DNA of 6,012 nt from contig JBFWWZ010000084.1 of assembly GCA_050245915.1 (NCBI GenBank), positions 1 to 6,012 on the forward strand. Reading direction: 5' to 3'. The position numbers and the translations under genes were made by a program. Under the pieces are notes generated by a model, which worked only from the letters and a program-made list of their open reading frames with translations, was not told where the DNA came from and made no database searches. Below, piece after piece: positions 1 through 5,757 of the stretch; the first letter of the stretch is position 1; the number at the start of each line of letters is the position of its first letter. This DNA comes from JBDSKH01 sp050245915 (GTDB taxonomy: Bacteria > Actinomycetota > Actinomycetes > Actinomycetales > Microbacteriaceae).

Positions 1-155
1 GACGCGTACGAGTGAGCACCGCCACGTCGATGTCGCTTCCAGGATGCGTCGTGCCCTGAGCGGACGACCCGAAGGTAGATCGCAAGGACATCGGGCAAAG
101 CCTTTCGCAGCTCGTCCACGATGGTGCGATCCCGAGTGGCAGGGTCGAGAGGCAT
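1..155 (-). pseudogene. MNT-type nucleotidyltransferase (MntA-like), frameshifted, 3' end outside the window
   Basis: I found this by translating the minus strand by hand. From an ATG at 155 the first 27 residues (beginning MPLDPATRDRT, ending LPDVLAIY) look like the helix and first strand of a small MNT-type nucleotidyltransferase. The next expected residues, (L)FGS, continue only after a frame change at about 71-74. The second frame then reads GSSAQGTTHPGSDID followed by VAVLTRTR to the window edge, which is an exact GSX10DXD nucleotide-binding motif. Compared with the usual IYLFGS, two bases of the Leu codon appear to be missing. Such proteins are commonly the antitoxin half of MntA-HepT pairs, where MntA adenylylates the HEPN toxin; the partner would lie beyond position 1. 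The gap to the oxidoreductase stop is only 36 bases, so transcription from upstream is likely. No strong ribosome binding site is visible before the ATG. Family identity is fairly sure. Whether the break is real or a sequencing error cannot be told here. Confidence 0.72.
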
Positions 156-191
156 GTCGCGAGGGCAGAGATTGTCCCCCCTAGCCCGTCA

Positions 192-1364
192 TCACGTGGT
201 CCGCATCGTCGAGAACAGCTCGGCGTGCCGCCGCAGGATGCGTGCGCGCTCGGCCTCGTTCGGCTCGAGCGTCCAGACGTCGCGCTCCGACGTGCCGCCC
301 AGGACGATGCCGTCGCGGCGCGGCATCATGTAGAGGAAGCCGCCGGGGCTCTCGATGTCGAGCTTGAGGCCGCCCGTGGTGGAGTAGTCCACGCCGGGCT
401 GCGGCGCGAGCACGTGCAGCTGGCCTTTCAGCGGCACCAGCTCCATGTCGCCCATCAGGTCGCGCGATCCGAGCCCGGTGCAGTTGACGATGGCCGGCTC
501 GTCGAGGCGGCCGAGCTCGGCCTTCGACTGGAAGCGGCGCACCTCGAGACGGCCGCCGAAGATCATGAAATCGCGCAGCAGCGCGTCGAGTGCGATCGAG
601 GGCTCGAAGCGCATGTCGCGCCGGCGCACCACGTAGGTCGATGCGAACGGGTGCTCGCCCGGGCCCAGCACCTCGCGCTCGCCCTGCACAGACTCGGGCA
701 GCAGCGAAATGCCGCCGCGCACCTCCGCATTCTCGGTCGGCGAGTAGTTGTTCACCCACGACACGCCCATGGCGGGGTTGGCCAGGAGCTGCCACTGCCG
801 GTAGCTGATCTCGACCGCCCGCCGGAACTGCGCCTCCCACTCGGGCGTGCGCTGCGAGAAGTCCACCAGGCCCGACGTCGGCGTGAACGCGGCCTCGGCC
901 ATGTTCGAGGTCGTGTCGGGCGGGACGGCGGCGGCGTAAATCGTGGTCTGGATGCCGCGTCGCTGCAGCAGGCGCGCGCAGGCGATGCCGACGATGCCGC
1001 ACCCGATGACGGCGGCGCGCCGGTGTCCCGCCTCGCTCACCATGTCGGCCGCCAGCGTGCCGGTGCCCCACGACAGCGACCAGCCGGCGCCGCCGTGGCC
1101 GTAGTTGTGGACGAGCAGCCGATCGTCCAGCTTCTCGGCGCGCAGCACGAAGCCGTGCGGGCGATGCGGCCGGAGGCCGACTGTGGATCGGATCACGAGC
1201 TCCGGGGCCACGCGCAGCGGCGTCAGCCTGACGGGGGCACGCCGTGCCGCCGGCGCGGCCGCCCGCGTGGCGGGCGTGGCGCGCGCGGCGCAGCCGCCGA
1301 ACGTGGCGCCGACGACGCCGAGCAGGCCGGTTTTCAGTGCGTGTCGTCTGTCCATGGCGGTCAT
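192..1364 (-). CDS. TAT-exported FAD-dependent oxidoreductase, D-amino-acid-oxidase family, circularly permuted
   Basis: This 390-residue protein starts at ATG 1364; Met4 (ATG 1355) is an alternative start. Residues 6-25 form a twin-arginine signal (DRRHALK, then a hydrophobic stretch) ending in FGGC, a weak lipobox that would make Cys25 a lipid anchor. An Ala/Pro/Arg-rich linker (26-50) follows. Residues 61-101 hold the signature GLRPHRP...HNYGHGGAGWSLSWG, which in D-amino-acid oxidases lies at the C-terminal end and includes the Arg that binds the substrate carboxylate. Only after it comes the Rossmann FAD motif VIGCGIVG (119-126), then PPDTTSN (148-154), the substrate domain (about 175-290), VNCTGLGSRDL (293-303) and MMPRRDGIVLGGT (346-358). 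The order is therefore permuted, yet all blocks are present. The likely reaction is oxidative deamination of an amino acid with release of hydrogen peroxide outside the cytoplasmic membrane. The substrate is unknown. A glycine-oxidase-like or other DAO-family activity is possible. Confidence 0.88.
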   Translation of the reverse strand: MTAMDRRHALKTGLLGVVGATFGGCAARATPATRAAAPAARRAPVRLTPLRVAPELVIRSTVGLRPHRPHGFVLRAEKLDDRLLVHNYGHGGAGWSLSWGTGTLAADMVSEAGHRRAAVIGCGIVGIACARLLQRRGIQTTIYAAAVPPDTTSNMAEAAFTPTSGLVDFSQRTPEWEAQFRRAVEISYRQWQLLANPAMGVSWVNNYSPTENAEVRGGISLLPESVQGEREVLGPGEHPFASTYVVRRRDMRFEPSIALDALLRDFMIFGGRLEVRRFQSKAELGRLDEPAIVNCTGLGSRDLMGDMELVPLKGQLHVLAPQPGVDYSTTGGLKLDIESPGGFLYMMPRRDGIVLGGTSERDVWTLEPNEAERARILRRHAELFSTMRTT

Positions 1365-1387
1365 CGTCTCGGAATGGATGTCTCAAA

Positions 1388-1457
1388 CAGAGCGACGCGC
1401 TCTGGCAGCGAGCCGATTCGGCTCCAGGGATGTCAGGGCCTCGAATCGGTCCATCCC
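1388..1457 (-). promoter_or_regulatory. Hairpin-rich 5' leader of the oxidoreductase gene
   Basis: The stretch between the candidate promoter and the oxidoreductase start contains three inverted repeats in a row. One has arms 1427-1432 and 1452-1457 (GGGATG/CATCCC) with a 19-base loop. The second is 1410-1424, a 6-bp perfect stem with a 3-base loop. The third is 1388-1404, CAGAGCG-ACG-CGCTCTG on the plus strand, a 7-bp perfect stem with a 3-base loop. In addition 1442-1449 is the reverse complement of 1413-1420, so it could pair with part of the second hairpin and compete with it. This could be a structured leader, or the third hairpin could end transcription coming from the HD-GYP gene: on the minus strand it is followed by TTT only, so it is a poor intrinsic terminator. 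The hairpins are seen; any function is inferred. Confidence 0.4.
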
Positions 1458-1459
1458 GC

Positions 1460-1488
1460 TAGTCTGATATGGAATGACCGGTTGTCAA
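1460..1488 (-). promoter_or_regulatory. Candidate sigma-70-type promoter for the oxidoreductase gene
   Basis: On the minus strand a perfect TTGACA (1488-1483) stands 17 bases from AGACTA (1465-1460) or 16 bases from CAGACT (1466-1461). The -35 box is consensus but neither -10 candidate is good. It sits just after the HD-GYP stop codon and about 95 bases before the oxidoreductase ATG, the place expected for an independent promoter. Confidence 0.4.
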
Positions 1489-1517
1489 GGGCCTGTTGTA
1501 GCTGTGGAAAACGGTTC

Positions 1518-3500
1518 TCAGCGGCTCGCGACGACCCGCAGCTGCGAGCGTGAGCGGGTGCGCGGGGGCGCCGGTTCGAGGCGATCCTCCAGCGCGATGA
1601 ACATCTGCGCGAGGTGGGGCGCCAGCATCTGCAGCATGCGCACCTCGTCCTCTCCGAACGGCTCGGGCCCATAGAGGCTCAGCACTCCCATCCGATCCAG
1701 AGGGAGGGCCGTGCAGAACCGGAGCCCGGCGATCGCCGCCTCGGGCCCGAGGTCCAGGTGGGCATCGGAGTTGACGATCGGCTGCCGGTGATCCGCGACC
1801 CATCCCGTCAACCGGTCGCCGACGCCAAACTCCACGCCCTGCAGGATCCCTGACGCGTCCCCGCCGACGAACCGCGCCGACAGCGTGGCGGCCGAGCCGT
1901 CCACCATGAAGAACGCGCCGCTCGCGCGGGGCACCAGGTGCCTGACCTGCTGCCACACCATGGCCGCGACGTCGGCAGCGGTCGGCCGGCCGCCGACGAT
2001 GCGGGCCAGGTTGATGAGCGTCAGGAGCGCATCGGGCGCATCGGGAGCCCCAGAGGCCGGGACCACGGCCTCCGCGGGCGCTGGCTGCACCGGCGGCGAC
2101 GGCGGCACCGGCGCCACTGCTCGGGTGATCAGCTGCACGGCCTTCTGCAGGTGAGGAGAACTGCCGGTGGCGATCGGCCCGATCTCGCGGCAGGTCTCGG
2201 CGAACAGATCGACGATGGCCGGGTCGTACATGGTCCCGCGGCCCTCGCGGATGATCGCCAGCGCCTGATCGTCGGTCATTGCCGGCCGGTACGGCCGATC
2301 GGAGGTGAGCGCGTCGTAGCAGTCGACGACCGACAGAATGCGCGCGCCAAGCGGGATGTCGGTGCCCTTCAGCCCGTTCGGATAGCCGGTACCGTCCCAG
2401 CGCTCGTGGTGGGCGCGCACGATCGGGACCACGGGGAACGGAAAGTCGATGGCCGACAGGATGTCGGCGCCGACGTCCACGTGCAGCTTCATCGTCTCGA
2501 ACTCGGCGGCCGTCAGCTTGCCGGGCTTGTTGAGGATGCGTTCGGGCACCGCCAGCTTGCCCGTGTCATGGAGCAGCGCGGCGGCCTGAATCGCCTTCAG
2601 CTCGATGTCGTCGAGCGTACCGAGCCGCCGGGCCAGGGCGACCGCGTAGTGGCGGACGCGATGGACGTGGCTGCTGGTGACGCCGTCCTTGGCTTCGATG
2701 GCGGTCGAGAAGGCCTCGATCGTCGACAGGTAGAGGCGGTCGACCTTCTGGACGTGCCGCTCGGCGTCTTCGAGCCGTCCGGTCCAGGATCGCATCGCGA
2801 AGTGGAACATCGCGAACAGCGGCACCACGCCGGACAGCGCGGCGAGGCCGACCGACTGGACCGCAACCGCGACGAAGAACGCCGCCGAGGCGGCGCCGGC
2901 GTAGTTGAGGCCGACGACGGTGAGGCCGCGCCAGACCACGAGCGGCGAGATGCCCTTCTCGAGGCCGACGGCCACGGCGGTGAGGGCCGAGTTGAGGACG
3001 TAGTACACCGCCGTCAGCCCGATCAGCGGCACGATGAAGTGATTGGGAGAGACGTGCTCCTCGAACAGCGGCGCCGAGCCGAGCGTCGCGAAAAAGACCG
3101 CGCAGCCGGCCCGGAACGCCAGGGCCGGCGCGGCCAGATTGAAGACGACGCGCCGCAGCGCGTAGCCGCGGCCGTAGCACATCAGCACGCTGTCGATCGC
3201 AATGGTGACGGTGGCGAGCGGCGCGCCGAACAGCACGCCCGACGTGATGAAGAACGTGTCGGCGACCGAAAACCGCGCGTTGAGGCCCGGGATCCGCAGG
3301 GCGAAACGCCCGGCGAGGAGCGCCAGCACCGCGAACACCGCGGCGTGGGCCGGGTGAGCGACCGCCGGGACCTGGAGCGCCGCGCGCGTCACGACCACCG
3401 CGCCGACGAGCCCCACCGCCGCGACGTAGAGATCGAGCGTGCGGCCGCTCGCCCCTGGACCCGCCCCGTGCGATCCGGGCTCCGGACGCGCCGCGGTCAC
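1518..3500 (-). CDS. Membrane-bound HD-GYP cyclic-di-GMP phosphodiesterase with C-terminal GAF domain
   Basis: This is a 660-residue protein. Residues about 22-236 are largely hydrophobic, with some seven or eight membrane segments and a conserved-looking ADTFFITSGVLFGAP stretch (80-94) and FNLAAPALA (120-128), which suggest a membrane sensor module. A short helical linker (240-265) leads to the HD-GYP domain: HVHRV (278-282), LLHDTGK (309-315), KPGKLT (325-330), His340, HHERWDGTGYP (364-374), IPLGARI (382-388) and DCYDALTSDRPYR (393-405). All metal-binding His/Asp residues and the GYP motif are intact, so hydrolysis of cyclic-di-GMP is expected. A Pro/Ala linker (462-490) joins a GAF domain (about 491-637, with VGDRLTGWVADHRQPIVNSD at 560-579). 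The start is GTG at 3500, chosen because AGAGGGG lies 4 bases upstream and because it overlaps the protease stop as GTGA. That overlap indicates translational coupling. The activating signal is unknown. Confidence 0.93.
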   Translation of the reverse strand: MTAARPEPGSHGAGPGASGRTLDLYVAAVGLVGAVVVTRAALQVPAVAHPAHAAVFAVLALLAGRFALRIPGLNARFSVADTFFITSGVLFGAPLATVTIAIDSVLMCYGRGYALRRVVFNLAAPALAFRAGCAVFFATLGSAPLFEEHVSPNHFIVPLIGLTAVYYVLNSALTAVAVGLEKGISPLVVWRGLTVVGLNYAGAASAAFFVAVAVQSVGLAALSGVVPLFAMFHFAMRSWTGRLEDAERHVQKVDRLYLSTIEAFSTAIEAKDGVTSSHVHRVRHYAVALARRLGTLDDIELKAIQAAALLHDTGKLAVPERILNKPGKLTAAEFETMKLHVDVGADILSAIDFPFPVVPIVRAHHERWDGTGYPNGLKGTDIPLGARILSVVDCYDALTSDRPYRPAMTDDQALAIIREGRGTMYDPAIVDLFAETCREIGPIATGSSPHLQKAVQLITRAVAPVPPSPPVQPAPAEAVVPASGAPDAPDALLTLINLARIVGGRPTAADVAAMVWQQVRHLVPRASGAFFMVDGSAATLSARFVGGDASGILQGVEFGVGDRLTGWVADHRQPIVNSDAHLDLGPEAAIAGLRFCTALPLDRMGVLSLYGPEPFGEDEVRMLQMLAPHLAQMFIALEDRLEPAPPRTRSRSQLRVVASR

Positions 3501-5317
3501 TGATCCCCTCTGATCGAGTCGCCCCAGATGATCTGGTTGCCGCTCGTCGTGCTCGTGTCGCCCCAGATGATCTGGTTGCCGGAGGTCGTGTTGACGTCGC
3601 CCCAGATGATCTGTTGTCCCGAGGGGTTGAAGGTCTGGTCACCCCAGATGATCTGCTGGCCGGTGGGGTTGAACACCTGATCGCCCCAGATGATCTGCTG
3701 GCCGCCGGTCGTGAAGAGCTGATCGCCCCAGATGATCTGCTGGCCGCGCGAGTCTGTGGGCTGATCGCCCCAGATGACCCGCGCCGCGGCGGTCCTGCCG
3801 AGCCGGTTGAGCATGCCGGGGAGGAGCGACTGGCTGATGTCGATCAGGCCCCAGGCGCGCAGCCCGGCTGTCCCGGCGGCTTGATCGAGGCGCGCCCCGC
3901 CCGCGGCGTAGGCGCGGCCGGAGGCGGCGACGATCCGGTTGCCGATGGTCGTCGAGGGGAGCGCGCTCAGCAGCTCCGGCACGGCGCTGCTCATCCGTCG
4001 CGCCGCGGCGAGATTCACGGCGCCGGTACCGGCCGCCAGCACGCCCTCGCCGGGCATCGGCGACGCGGTCAACTGCAGGGTCACCTTGACCTGGCGCGGG
4101 CTCAGCGTCGGCGCCGACTCCAGCAGCAGCGCGACCCCGCCGCTCACCAGGCCGGCCGCCATGCTGGTGCCGCTCATCGTGAAGTAGGCATCGGCGCCCG
4201 CCCCGGCGACGTGCTGCTGCGGGTACCGGGTCGCGAGGTACGAGCCGACGGCCTCGAGCGACACGATCTTGTTGCCCGGCGCCGCGACGTCCGGCTTGAG
4301 GAAGAAGTCGGTGTTCGTGGGGCCGCGCGAACTGTAGGTGGTGATGGTGTCATCGGCCCTCGACACCGTTCCCCAGGTGTTGAGCGCGGCCACCGTGATC
4401 GCGCTCGGCGAGTTGCCCGGGGTCGAGATGCTGCCGAACACCGGCCGGCCGTTCTCGTCCTTGCCGGCATTGCCGGCCGAGGCGACAACGACGAGCCCGG
4501 ACGCGACCGCGCGCTCCGCGGCCACACAAAGCGGATCTGCGACACAGGATTCGACCACCGGGTGGCCGAGCGAGAGGTTCATCACGCGAATGCGATAGCG
4601 GATGCGGTTGGCGACCACCCACTGGATGCCGGCGATGACGTCGCTCGTATAGCCCTGACCCTCGGCGCCGAGGACCCGGACGTTGACGAGGTGGGCCCCC
4701 GGCGCGATCCCGGTTCGATAGCGCGTCGTGAGGTTGGAGCGGGCCGTACCAGCGACCAGGCCGGCGATGTGAGTGCCGTGCCCGTAGCGGTCGCCGACGC
4801 TCGGGTCGCCGGGGACGAAGCTGACAGCCGCCACCACCTTGCCGTCAAGCGCCGGATGCGGCGCGATCCCGGAATCGACGATCGCAACCCCGATGCCCTG
4901 GCCGGTGACGCCCGGCGCCGTGACGAGACCGAGCGGGCCCCGAATCGGCCCGCGCGCCTGATCCCCGCCCATCGCCCGATCCGAGACCGCCATCGCCGGC
5001 ACCACCCGCAGATCGCGAGACACCGCCTCGACGCCGGGGACGCTCCTCAACACGTCGAGCGCCGAGGGCCGGGCTTCGACGACGACGAAGCCATCGAGCA
5101 CTTTCACGACCGCAAGGCCGTCGCGGCTGGCGGCCTGGACGATCGCCGAGACATCGCCGCGGATGATCGCGCGAACGGGGTCGTCGCCCCCTGAGAGCAG
5201 CAGCGCCAGCAGGTCCGAGGAGATCGTCGCCAGCGGCGCCACCACCTGACCGGACACACCTCCGTTGAGGCAGAGCGCAAGCAGGCCGGCAGCCAGAATT
5301 CGGGGGACACGCGTCAC
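3497..5317 (-). CDS. Secreted subtilisin-like serine protease (S8) with C-terminal IWGD repeats
   Basis: This 606-residue exported endopeptidase has a signal peptide at residues 1-23 (RVPR, hydrophobic core ILAAGLLALCL, likely cut after VSG). Residues about 45-105 look like an I9-type propeptide (DGFVVVEA, VPGVEAVSRD). The S8 catalytic domain (about 135-440) carries Asp148 in IVDSGI, His180 in GHGTHIAG, oxyanion Asn283 in ASAGN and Ser385 in SGTSMAA, so the triad is complete. RADDTITTYSSRGPT (320-334) and KPDVAAPG (341-348) are typical of the family. After a 70-residue Ala-rich linker come seven IWGD repeats (514-600) and a short tail, SIRGDQ. The start is GTG at 5317, supported by AAGGAG six bases upstream. 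The stop overlaps the HD-GYP start. Role and substrates are unknown. The tail may be a binding or surface-association module (inference). No sorting motif or membrane anchor is visible after the repeats. Confidence 0.95.
   Translation of the reverse strand: MTRVPRILAAGLLALCLNGGVSGQVVAPLATISSDLLALLLSGGDDPVRAIIRGDVSAIVQAASRDGLAVVKVLDGFVVVEARPSALDVLRSVPGVEAVSRDLRVVPAMAVSDRAMGGDQARGPIRGPLGLVTAPGVTGQGIGVAIVDSGIAPHPALDGKVVAAVSFVPGDPSVGDRYGHGTHIAGLVAGTARSNLTTRYRTGIAPGAHLVNVRVLGAEGQGYTSDVIAGIQWVVANRIRYRIRVMNLSLGHPVVESCVADPLCVAAERAVASGLVVVASAGNAGKDENGRPVFGSISTPGNSPSAITVAALNTWGTVSRADDTITTYSSRGPTNTDFFLKPDVAAPGNKIVSLEAVGSYLATRYPQQHVAGAGADAYFTMSGTSMAAGLVSGGVALLLESAPTLSPRQVKVTLQLTASPMPGEGVLAAGTGAVNLAAARRMSSAVPELLSALPSTTIGNRIVAASGRAYAAGGARLDQAAGTAGLRAWGLIDISQSLLPGMLNRLGRTAAARVIWGDQPTDSRGQQIIWGDQLFTTGGQQIIWGDQVFNPTGQQIIWGDQTFNPSGQQIIWGDVNTTSGNQIIWGDTSTTSGNQIIWGDSIRGDQ
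3505..3511 (-). promoter_or_regulatory. Ribosome binding site deciding the GTG start of the HD-GYP gene
   Basis: AGAGGGG on the minus strand (3511-3505) lies 4 bases before the GTG at 3500-3498 and inside the last codons of the protease gene. It supports the GTG start and the 4-base GTGA overlap rather than a downstream start. Confidence 0.7.
3518..3778 (-). repeat. Seven tandem in-frame repeats encoding (Q/N)QIIWGD units
   Basis: Read in coding direction, seven IWGD units occur with spacing of 14, 14, 14, 14, 13 and 13 residues. The first is degenerate (RVIWGDQPTDSRG), the middle three share IIWGDQ-x-F-x-x-x-G, and the last complete ones are IIWGD-x-x-TTSGN. At DNA level the plus-strand core gccccagatgatctg starts at 3521, 3560, 3599, 3641, 3683 and 3725, with a variant at 3767, giving periods of 39, 39, 42, 42, 42 and 42 bases. 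One copy (3641) differs at its first base. The core contains the near-palindrome CAGATGATCTG. The repeats stay in frame, so this is a protein repeat and not a CRISPR. Confidence 0.95.
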
Positions 5318-5323
5318 GAGCCA

Positions 5324-5329
5324 CTCCTT
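5324..5329 (-). promoter_or_regulatory. Ribosome binding site of the protease gene
   Basis: AAGGAG on the minus strand lies six bases before the GTG start at 5317-5315. This is a strong Shine-Dalgarno match and fixes the GTG as the start, directly before the signal peptide. Confidence 0.75.
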
Positions 5330-5494
5330 CGCGTCCTTCTCGCTGGCAAGAGAGAGGCCAGAAGCTGACAGGAGCGTCGTCCAGGGTCGTCCTTGAGCGT
5401 TATGTCACTCTGTTCAAACGGGTTGGGAGCGGAAGCATCCGGCGTCTCGTCTGACGTTTTTGGCGGTCGGGTGCCCTATTTCGCGTCATCTAAC

Positions 5495-5519
5495 GGAACG
5501 GCAGCGGCTGGTCCTCGTC
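5495..5519 (+). promoter_or_regulatory. Weak candidate ECF-sigma-type promoter
   Basis: GGAAC (5495-5499) is followed after exactly 16 bases by CGTC (5516-5519), the layout of many extracytoplasmic-function sigma promoters. It points toward the kinase, with a start of transcription expected near 5526 and a leader of over 200 bases. Both elements are short and can occur by chance in G+C-rich DNA. Confidence 0.2.
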
Positions 5520-5553
5520 CCAAGTACTTGTCTGCCAGATGTTTGGCGATGGA

Positions 5554-5570
5554 TGTGCCGGGCCGGCACA
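5554..5570. promoter_or_regulatory. 17-base perfect palindrome, possible operator
   Basis: TGTGCCGGGCCGGCACA consists of two perfect 8-base arms around one central G. It lies 188 bases upstream of the kinase start and about 237 bases upstream of the protease start. The symmetry suits a dimeric regulator binding in the divergent region. As RNA it would be a short hairpin with no U-tract, so a terminator is unlikely. Confidence 0.35.
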
Positions 5571-5709
5571 GGAGTCGCAGGATTGAACAGCCCAGCGTCG
5601 CTCCGGGCCTCGATGGGACACGCGGCGAACTCTCTCTACATGCTGGGGAGCGCGACCATGATGATCCGCGCCGGCTCCGCCCTCGGCTCGCGCCAGACCC
5701 GTCGTCCCC

Positions 5710-5715
5710 TATAAT
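5710..5715 (+). promoter_or_regulatory. Consensus -10 box of the kinase gene
   Basis: A perfect TATAAT lies 42 bases upstream of the kinase ATG, giving a predicted leader of about 35 bases. No good -35 box is present 16-18 bases upstream (the bases there read ctcgcg or similar), so an activator may be needed or the -35 may be unlike the Escherichia coli consensus. Confidence 0.55.
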
Positions 5716-5757
5716 CCCCACGACCGCGGGACGGGTCGCAACGGCTGGAGCCCAGCC

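Larger units (their letters stand above)
5318..5757. other. Divergent intergenic region between protease and kinase
   Basis: These 440 bases separate the start of the protease (minus) from the start of the kinase (plus). I see no convincing gene: the open frames here lack a ribosome binding site, show no recognisable protein pattern and run into the kinase in the wrong frame. The region is less G+C-rich in places (around 5395-5495) than its neighbours. It contains a 10-base-spaced direct repeat of GTCGTCC (5376-5382, 5386-5392), the palindromes at 5521-5530 and 5554-5570, and a -10 box at 5710-5715. No convincing promoter for the protease could be identified, although it should lie here. Confidence 0.6.

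Noticed and set aside
225..1553. Long open frame on the plus strand opposite the oxidoreductase
   Set aside because: It is antisense to a well-supported gene, is rich in Arg/Ala/Gly/His without any recognisable motif, and is typical of empty frames in G+C-rich DNA.
1938..3503. Open frame of over 500 codons on the plus strand opposite the HD-GYP gene
   Set aside because: Composition is dominated by Arg, Asp, Gly and Glu with no domain pattern. The minus strand carries complete HD-GYP and GAF motifs.
3521..3781. Regularly spaced repeats resembling a CRISPR array
   Set aside because: The conserved core is only 15 bases, spacing is a multiple of three (39 or 42), the linkers are related to one another, and the array is in frame within the protease gene.
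3614..5194. Open frame of over 500 codons on the plus strand opposite the protease
   Set aside because: It is antisense to an intact subtilase, and its repeated LIAPDDLLA-like units are only the mirror of the IWGD repeats.
5342..5360. Inverted repeat CTGGC...GCCAG upstream of the protease
   Set aside because: It has only a 5-bp stem with a 9-base loop and no U-tract, so it is too weak to call a terminator or operator.
5487..5493. ATCTAAC, resembling the RYYYAAC end of an integron attC site
   Set aside because: I found no matching GTTRRRY partner at a suitable distance with inner complementary arms, and no integron cassette structure is present.
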